This document shows, piece by piece, positions 59,290 to 64,000 of a DNA stretch of 64,000 nucleotides. The notes below the pieces were generated by a model, which was not told the origin of the DNA, did not search any database, and saw nothing but the letters and a program-made list of their open reading frames with translations. The stretch spans positions 806,001-870,000 of the forward strand of contig NZ_FZMZ01000005.1 in the NCBI RefSeq assembly GCF_900187325.1, in the 5' to 3' direction. The DNA comes from Virgibacillus ndiopensis (lineage in GTDB: Bacteria > Bacillota > Bacilli > Bacillales > Amphibacillaceae). Positions within the stretch are counted from its first letter, which is position 1, and each line of letters begins with the position of its first letter. The position numbers were made by a program, and so were the translations under genes.

Positions 59290-59512
59290 AAAGCGCAAGC
59301 GCCCGTTTAGAGACGTGTGGACTGCGCACTGCCAAGCAGGGTGGTTCGGCGTTGCCGCGCAAAGCGGCGGTTTTAGCCGAACATTCCTACGCAGGAGATA
59401 AAGGTAACTCGAGTGAGTAGCGAATCGATGTTGACCTTATTGTACGGAGGTAAGGAAATCCATCAGTCTCTGATCGCTGGAGCTGGACATGGCTAACTCT
59501 GTAGAAAATTGA
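59290..59512. repeat. Intergenic Bacillaceae-type dispersed repeat
   Basis: The 396-bp gap between yebC and the coxA-like gene holds a GC-richer block. It begins AAAAGCGCAAGCGCCCG and ends TGATCGCTGGAGCTGGACAT, phrases I recognise from dispersed intergenic repeats of Bacillaceae. An internal two-level hairpin is formed by GTTCGGC (59344-59350) with GCCGAAC (59376-59382) around GCCGC/GCGGC. No coding frame is plausible. Confidence 0.65.
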
Positions 59513-59572
59513 ACAAAGCCTAAATTTTATATTTTCTTACCTATACAAAAAACCTTTGCAATAAAGCAAAGG

Positions 59573-60136
59573 TCAATCGTTATCACGGTTAAAGAATTTT
59601 TCCATTTGCTCCTGAAATTCATTACCGCCATTACCAGCTTTCAATCTAGACTTCAAGTTACTCATTCGATCCCAATAAATATCGTCCGTATAAACTACAA
59701 TCGTTTTGTCGGGCGCAAACTTTTTTACTTCTTGTTCGATTACGGCTTGAACATTATGATTTGAATGTTCATTTAACATTACTGCCACTATTACTTTTTC
59801 CTCTGTGGAGGCAATTTGAGCATTTTTGACTTCTTTAAGTCCCGTTACATGTCTATATATTTCTTTTGTTTCTTCATTTGTAAATATGTCGGTATAGTTT
59901 CCACTGTTTCTTTCTGAAGCATTCGTTCCTTTTTGGTCACTTTGTTTATAGCCACCTTTTTCACCTACAGATTCTTTTTTCACACCTTGTCTATCTTTTT
60001 GCTCTTCATTTGTTTCATAATGCAATGGTTGGGTTTCAACATTATTATCTTGAGCATTTTCATCCTGGTTTGTATTCGCACAACCAAACAAGAACGCTAT
60101 AATAATACCTGTATTTAAAAGAATTTTTTTGTTCAT
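59573..60136 (-). CDS. coxA: YhcN/YlaJ family sporulation lipoprotein (CoxA-like)
   Basis: A 187-aa lipoprotein. Signal peptide MNKKILLNTGIIIAFLFGC with lipidation at Cys19; a hydrophilic Asn/Gln/Glu-rich linker; then the YhcN/YlaJ domain (from YRHVTGLKEVKNAQIASTE to DDIYWDRMSNLKSRL). B. subtilis has the cortex-associated lipoprotein CoxA (YrbB) between safA and yrbC, so synteny supports that name. Its AAGGGAGG ribosome site lies in the 3' arm of the nadE terminator hairpin (60142-60177). Confidence 0.8.
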   Translation of the reverse strand: MNKKILLNTGIIIAFLFGCANTNQDENAQDNNVETQPLHYETNEEQKDRQGVKKESVGEKGGYKQSDQKGTNASERNSGNYTDIFTNEETKEIYRHVTGLKEVKNAQIASTEEKVIVAVMLNEHSNHNVQAVIEQEVKKFAPDKTIVVYTDDIYWDRMSNLKSRLKAGNGGNEFQEQMEKFFNRDND

Positions 60137-60141
60137 ATAAA

Positions 60142-60177
60142 AACCTCCCTTATCATTTAGCTTGTATAAGAGAGGTT
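60142..60177 (-). terminator. Hairpin after nadE that contains the coxA ribosome site
   Basis: On the minus strand AACCTCTCTTAT pairs with ATAAGGGAGGTT across a 12-base loop (one G-U pair) and is followed by TTTAT, then the coxA ATG. It can act as an intrinsic terminator for nadE. In any read-through RNA it would also hide the coxA Shine-Dalgarno sequence. Confidence 0.75.
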
Positions 60178-60194
60178 AATTTAAACCAGTTAAT

Positions 60195-60938
60195 TTATCC
60201 CTTTAAATTAAATTGTGCTGCACCGATTCGTTTATGTTCCGTTCTCTTATGCAGATCTTCGATTATTTTTTTATCCGCATCAGGAATTTCTTCACCTTTT
60301 AAATATGCGTCAATAATATCATAGGTTGTGCCCATTTCAGCTTCGTCTGTTTGACCTTCCCACAAATCGGCACTCGGTTTTTTAGTCACTACTTGGTCCG
60401 GCACACCCAAATATTTTGCCAGTTCTCTTACTTCCGTTTTAGTAAAGTTTACAATTGGCAAAATATCTACTCCACCATCACCGAATTTAGTAAAATATCC
60501 TGTATACCATTCTGCAGCATTATCTGTTCCAACAACTAAATAATTATAGTTTGTAGCAAGCGTATATAAAGTGCTCATCCGTAGTCTAGCACGAAGGTTG
60601 GCATCTGCTAGCTTGTCATTTCGTTCTTCCCATTGATCTTTTTGTTTTAATTGGTTTCGAATCGTGTTATACATCACATCGTGTGTTTCAGATAAATCGA
60701 CCGTAACTGCATTAATGTCACAGCTATTTATTACATCTTGAGCGTGTTCCATATCAGCAGCTGTACTTTTACAAGGCATGATAACCCCTAAAGAATTTTC
60801 TGGTGCCGCACGTTTTATCAGGTGTGCAACAACTGCTGAGTCAATTCCCCCACTAACACCAACTAGTAATCCTTTTACACCAGTTTGCTTGATTTGTTGC
60901 TGTAACCATTCCACCAATTTGTCTACTGTTTCTTTCAT
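60195..60938 (-). CDS. nadE: NH3-dependent NAD+ synthetase
   Basis: 247 aa. It amidates nicotinic acid adenine dinucleotide in the last step of NAD synthesis. The PP-loop LLVGVSGGIDSAVVAHL (about 24-40), the region ANLRARLRMSTLY, VVGTDNAAEWYTGYFTKFGDGG and KKPSADLWEGQTDEAEMG are diagnostic. No glutaminase domain, so ammonia is the nitrogen source. AAAGGAG precedes ATG at 60938. Confidence 0.96.
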   Translation of the reverse strand: MKETVDKLVEWLQQQIKQTGVKGLLVGVSGGIDSAVVAHLIKRAAPENSLGVIMPCKSTAADMEHAQDVINSCDINAVTVDLSETHDVMYNTIRNQLKQKDQWEERNDKLADANLRARLRMSTLYTLATNYNYLVVGTDNAAEWYTGYFTKFGDGGVDILPIVNFTKTEVRELAKYLGVPDQVVTKKPSADLWEGQTDEAEMGTTYDIIDAYLKGEEIPDADKKIIEDLHKRTEHKRIGAAQFNLKG

Positions 60939-60973
60939 ATCAATTACTCCTTTTGCCTAATGATTTTTATTCA

Positions 60974-61945
60974 TTAATACAATTTTAGCATTGCTTTGGC
61001 ATTTTTCAAAAATTCCTGTCGTTTTATCCACTCGTTTTCCATGTTCGTTAAATACTCTTCCATAGACATTGTTGAATTTCTTGAAAGAAAGTGCAGCCAT
61101 TCACGTAACACATCACTTGGAACGGTCATTGCAAGAATCCAAAATTTCAATTGACTATCCTCTACCATTCGATATGAAATTAATTTATCAAGATTCCAAT
61201 CTAAATATGGTAAAAAACGTTGGGCTAATTGAATATAGTCATAAATTTGTGGCGATTGTCCCAATAAGTCAAAATCAATCATATAGACGTCTCTACTTCG
61301 AATAAAATTATGAGAAGCTACATCGCCATGTATCCAAACACGTTTTTCCTCTGCTTTTCGCTCTAACCTTTCCCAGGGTAGTTCTGATACAAGCCGTAGT
61401 TGAGTTTCTGTAGTTTGCACGATATCCTTAAACAGATTTTCAAAACCGTAATTAAGGAAATAGTCTCTCGTGTTTTTAAATGACTGTAATCGTTTGTACC
61501 AACGTTTATAAAATAATTTTCGACGTAATGGATTCGTCACACGTATATCTTCTGCACGTTCATGGAACGCTCGTAAAGTAGCTAAACATGCTTTTCGATC
61601 ATCATTTATAGCATAATTTAATTTTGTCCCCTCAATAAATGGAGCTATCGTCCAATAATAACCATTACTAATAAGAATCTTTTTACCATTAGGGAACCGT
61701 CTAAATGGGATAACGATAGAAGTACTTAACTTGTCAAAAAAATCCCATTGCTGATCAACATCTTCCTTTTTTCTATGTTTTTTTAGGATGACTTTATTTC
61801 CGTCAGATGTCTTAACTAAAAATACGTTTGCTTTTATTGGGACAATGTTAGCAACATTTACTTTTCCTTCTTGGTATAAAAAAGAAGAGAGACGATTGAT
61901 TTTCAATTCGTCTCTACGACTATTACTATTCACCTTGTATGTCAT
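60974..61945 (-). CDS. APH-fold phosphotransferase, possibly spore-coat CotS/YsxE-like
   Basis: About 323 aa of a kinase-like phosphotransferase. The N lobe has NVFLVKTSDGNKVILKKHRK; the catalytic segment is VWIHGDVASHNFI with Asp and Asn, and the metal site is VYMIDFDLLGQSPQIYD. Bacilli have related CotS/YsxE/YutH proteins in the spore coat. The neighbouring safA gene makes a sporulation role plausible, but the substrate is unknown. The open frame reaches 62071 inside safA; ATG at 61945 (MTYKVNS) or GTG at 61933 are the sensible starts, overlapping the safA stop by at most 20 bp. Confidence 0.75.
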   Translation of the reverse strand: MTYKVNSNSRRDELKINRLSSFLYQEGKVNVANIVPIKANVFLVKTSDGNKVILKKHRKKEDVDQQWDFFDKLSTSIVIPFRRFPNGKKILISNGYYWTIAPFIEGTKLNYAINDDRKACLATLRAFHERAEDIRVTNPLRRKLFYKRWYKRLQSFKNTRDYFLNYGFENLFKDIVQTTETQLRLVSELPWERLERKAEEKRVWIHGDVASHNFIRSRDVYMIDFDLLGQSPQIYDYIQLAQRFLPYLDWNLDKLISYRMVEDSQLKFWILAMTVPSDVLREWLHFLSRNSTMSMEEYLTNMENEWIKRQEFLKNAKAMLKLY

Positions 61946-62891
61946 CCTCTTCATCCCTATGATCAAAAGAGAATCCAGGTGGTTTAGGGTATTGATTTTC
62001 ATTAGTTGGTGCATTTGCAAAATGAGTAGGATAGTTTTGTGGGACATAACCGGGTTGCCGATTAAAATCATATGGACCTAAAGCCTGTGGCTGATTCATA
62101 TGATATCCCCCCATATGTTGTTGAGGATACGGTGATTTACCTTGACAACCACAATCCTTTCCTCCAGCCTTCATAGTTGGTTTTGCCGGCATTGGCATTT
62201 CTGGTGATTCCATCATATGACCGCCATGCGAATATGGCTGAACCATATTATCGTGCTGCATGTGCATTGGTGCTGGTCCTCCAGAAAAGGTTCCCATTAC
62301 CGGAAAGAAATCGTGCGGACCTGGTGGACAATACGGATTTATAACGTGACAACACAATGGAACCATATGCGTCGGTTGCGGTAAAGGCATTGGCTTCATC
62401 TTCTCTTTTGGCTTTTCCTTTGGTTTTTCCACAGGTGCATGATATGCAGGCATTTTTGGAAGATTGATTGTCGTGTAATTTTGCAATTCCTGTTCCATTA
62501 TTGGCATTTGAATTATTGGTTGCATAGGCGGTTGTGGCTGTGGCTGCGGTTGTGGTTGTGGTTGTATTGGCATTTCCTTTTTAGGCTGTATTGGCATTTG
62601 TGGTTGGATCGGTTTTGGTTTTTCTTTATCATCCTCTTTAATAACCGGTAAAGGTTTTGGTGAAGTATCTTTATATGGATGTTTAGCAATGGGCTGCTGC
62701 ACTTCTTTTGGTTTCATACCCTCTTTTTGTACTGGTTTTGAAGAGCTAGGTATTTTTATTTTCATACCTGGCATAATCATATCTGGACTGGATAATTGTG
62801 AATTAAGCTGCTTTAATTGTTCAAAGTCAACCCCGTATTTCTTCGACAATTCCCATAGTGTATCTCCTTTTTGTACGATGTGAATTTTCAA
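61926..62891 (-). CDS. safA: Spore morphogenetic LysM protein SafA
   Basis: A 321-aa protein. The N-terminal LysM domain (residues 1-49, IHIVQKGDTLWELSKKYGVD to GMKIKIP) targets it to the cortex-coat border. A Lys/Pro/Gln-rich middle includes a (QP) repeat (IQPQPQPQPQPQPPMQP) and KEKPKEKMKP. A His/Met/Pro-rich C terminus (YGHGGHMM-like, GGKDCGCQGKSPYPQQHM) follows. This matches SafA of Bacillus, which recruits inner coat proteins. Start is TTG at 62891, 11 bases after AAAGGAG. Confidence 0.87.
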   Translation of the reverse strand: MKIHIVQKGDTLWELSKKYGVDFEQLKQLNSQLSSPDMIMPGMKIKIPSSSKPVQKEGMKPKEVQQPIAKHPYKDTSPKPLPVIKEDDKEKPKPIQPQMPIQPKKEMPIQPQPQPQPQPQPPMQPIIQMPIMEQELQNYTTINLPKMPAYHAPVEKPKEKPKEKMKPMPLPQPTHMVPLCCHVINPYCPPGPHDFFPVMGTFSGGPAPMHMQHDNMVQPYSHGGHMMESPEMPMPAKPTMKAGGKDCGCQGKSPYPQQHMGGYHMNQPQALGPYDFNRQPGYVPQNYPTHFANAPTNENQYPKPPGFSFDHRDEEDDIQGE

Positions 62892-63000
62892 GTTATTCCA
62901 AACTCCTTTCGTTTCTAGTTGACTGGGCTAATCACTCATTATCAACATATGCATTAGAATGGAAAAAGTTGAAACTTATTTATTTTTATGATGAAAAAAA

Positions 63001-63029
63001 CCGCCTATACTTTTTAAAAGTATAGACGG
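63001..63029 (-). terminator. Terminator of pheA
   Basis: CCGCCTATACTTTT with AAAGTATAGACGG forms a stem with one mismatch. On the minus strand it is followed by seven T residues just after the pheA stop. Confidence 0.88.
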
Positions 63030-63035
63030 AAAGAT

Positions 63036-63890
63036 TTATATTTTCATCTGGTATACTGGATATGTCCCAAGAATGGTAACCTTGCACCCTAATGCTTCAA
63101 GTTCCGCTTTAACACTAGGAAACAATACGTCATCATATGGCTGATCCACATCAACAATAAAGAAATAATTTCCTAATCCAGTCTTCATTGGTCGTGACTC
63201 AATTTTTGACAAATTCATTTTACGCCACGCAAACGCTGATAGAACTTGATGTAGAGCTCCAGCGTAATCACTTGGCAAGGTTATTAACATGCTTGTTTTT
63301 TCTGTGTCACTAGCATGTTTTATATGTACACATTCTTTTTCTTTTGCTAAAACAGCAAATCTTGTATGGTTATTTGGATAATCATGAATATTTTCTTTAT
63401 AAATAGTAAGATCATACTCTTTTGCAGCCAATTTATTTCCAATAGCAGCAATATTTTTATCACTGTTACTAACGATTTCAGCCGCTTTCCCTGTTGATGA
63501 GGTATATTTTATACCAGCTTCTGGAATATATTTATGAATATATTGGTGACACTGGGCAATAGCATGGCTGTGTGAATGAATTTCTTCTAAATCCGATAAA
63601 TCCCCTGCAAAATCAGGACGGACAAGCAAATGCTGTTGAATAGGAACTACAATTTCGGCGAAAATCGGTAATCTTACTTGGTGCACCAAATAATCAACCG
63701 TTAATTGTACTGTTCCCTCAATTGCATTCTCTAATGGCACAACACCAATATCTATTTTATTGTCATTGACGGCATCGATACATTCTGGTATCGTCTTAAA
63801 ACTTTGTTTATCTTCTCCATTAAATGCTGCATCAACAGCCAGTTTTGTAAAGGTTCCTTTTGGTCCCAAATACCCTATTCTCTTTGTCAA
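63036..63890 (-). CDS. pheA: Prephenate dehydratase
   Basis: A 284-aa monofunctional enzyme converting prephenate to phenylpyruvate in phenylalanine synthesis. It begins TKRIGYLGPKGTFT. IGVVPLENAIEGTV, the substrate motif NHTRFAVLA and the C-terminal ACT domain with the phenylalanine-binding ESRPMKTGLGNYFFIVD are present. Start is TTG at 63890 with GGGGGAGG 5 bases upstream. It lies 12 bp after pheB. Confidence 0.95.
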   Translation of the reverse strand: MTKRIGYLGPKGTFTKLAVDAAFNGEDKQSFKTIPECIDAVNDNKIDIGVVPLENAIEGTVQLTVDYLVHQVRLPIFAEIVVPIQQHLLVRPDFAGDLSDLEEIHSHSHAIAQCHQYIHKYIPEAGIKYTSSTGKAAEIVSNSDKNIAAIGNKLAAKEYDLTIYKENIHDYPNNHTRFAVLAKEKECVHIKHASDTEKTSMLITLPSDYAGALHQVLSAFAWRKMNLSKIESRPMKTGLGNYFFIVDVDQPYDDVLFPSVKAELEALGCKVTILGTYPVYQMKI

Positions 63891-63902
63891 CTAATCCTCC
63901 CC

Positions 63903-64000
63903 CTAACTTAGCCCTGAACTTAACATGTCAACACGATCAACAAAATCTAGCTGCCTCAATCTATGAATGAGTTTTTCTACATCGTAGGATATAGATGATA
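63903..64000 (-). CDS. pheB: C-terminal end of ACT domain protein PheB
   Basis: The last 32 codons and stop of a gene that begins outside the window. The translated end KLIHRLRQLDFVDRVDMLSSG corresponds to the C terminus of B. subtilis PheB (a similar KLRKFDFVEKVEILGSG ending, from memory). PheB is an ACT domain protein next to pheA in Bacilli; its function is not well defined. Confidence 0.8.
   Translation of the reverse strand, partial: SSISYDVEKLIHRLRQLDFVDRVDMLSSGLS

Noticed and set aside
61946-62071. N-terminal extension of the phosphotransferase frame inside safA
   Set aside because: It has no ribosome site and overlaps the safA reading frame; the family-like sequence starts near 61945.

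Overview
The window comes from a low-GC Gram-positive spore former of the Bacillaceae, most like the Oceanobacillus/Virgibacillus/Lentibacillus group. The gene order of the backbone follows the Bacillus subtilis segment from pheB/pheA and safA through ruvAB, tgt, secDF, recJ, rel, hisS-aspS, rarA, cymR, mnmA, recD2, alaS, mltG and greA to yrrS and mtnN. Sporulation genes (safA, coxA, spoVB, an RsfA-type regulator), Bacillales-specific small genes (yrzB, yrzK, yrzL, comN) and T-box leaders support this. Most genes lie on the minus strand, so the backbone reads from right to left.

Region 1 (1-1127) holds the incomplete mtnN and yrrS. Region 2 (about 1130-16602) is an accessory island between yrrS and greA, where B. 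subtilis has pbpI. It is one long minus-strand operon for a Tad/Flp-type (type IVc) pilus. In transcription order it encodes a TadZ-like ATPase, the TadA motor ATPase, TadB and TadC platform proteins, a 67-aa Flp-type prepilin, a prepilin peptidase, a TadE-like pseudopilin, a large TadG-like protein, a DUF4352-type lipoprotein, a second TadE-like protein, a second prepilin peptidase, and then a phospho-signalling block: an FHA protein, a PP2C phosphatase, a membrane-anchored Ser/Thr kinase, an EssB/YukC-like pseudokinase membrane protein and a small membrane protein. A decayed copy of the lipoprotein gene follows. A TcaA/YvbJ-like zinc-ribbon membrane protein is divergent from the operon.

Region 3 (18.6-33.9 kb) is housekeeping: greA, udk, trmR, mltG, yrzB-yrrK-yrzL-alaS, yrrI, recD2, yrrB, mnmA, its cysteine desulfurase, and cymR. 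The alaS T-box leader is separated from alaS by a 433-bp MITE-like element with imperfect terminal inverted repeats. Region 4 (34-41.3 kb) has rarA and an rsfA-like gene on the plus strand, a 6S RNA gene, and aspS/hisS behind a second T-box. It also has a 57-aa yrzK-like gene and the plus-strand amidase yrvJ.

Region 5 (41.3-50.3 kb) has dtd, rel, apt, recJ, lapA-like, secDF and comN. Region 6 (50.4-58.3 kb) has spoVB, an ArsB/NhaD-type transporter, yrzE, and the yajC-tgt-queA-yrzS-ruvB-ruvA group. Region 7 (58.4-64 kb) has yebC, an intergenic repeat, coxA-like, nadE, an APH-fold phosphotransferase, safA, pheA and the end of pheB.

The most unusual part is the pilus island. It joins a secretion-type pilus to a reversible Ser/Thr phosphorylation module and to a protein resembling the type VII secretion component EssB/YukC, with no other type VII genes in the window.
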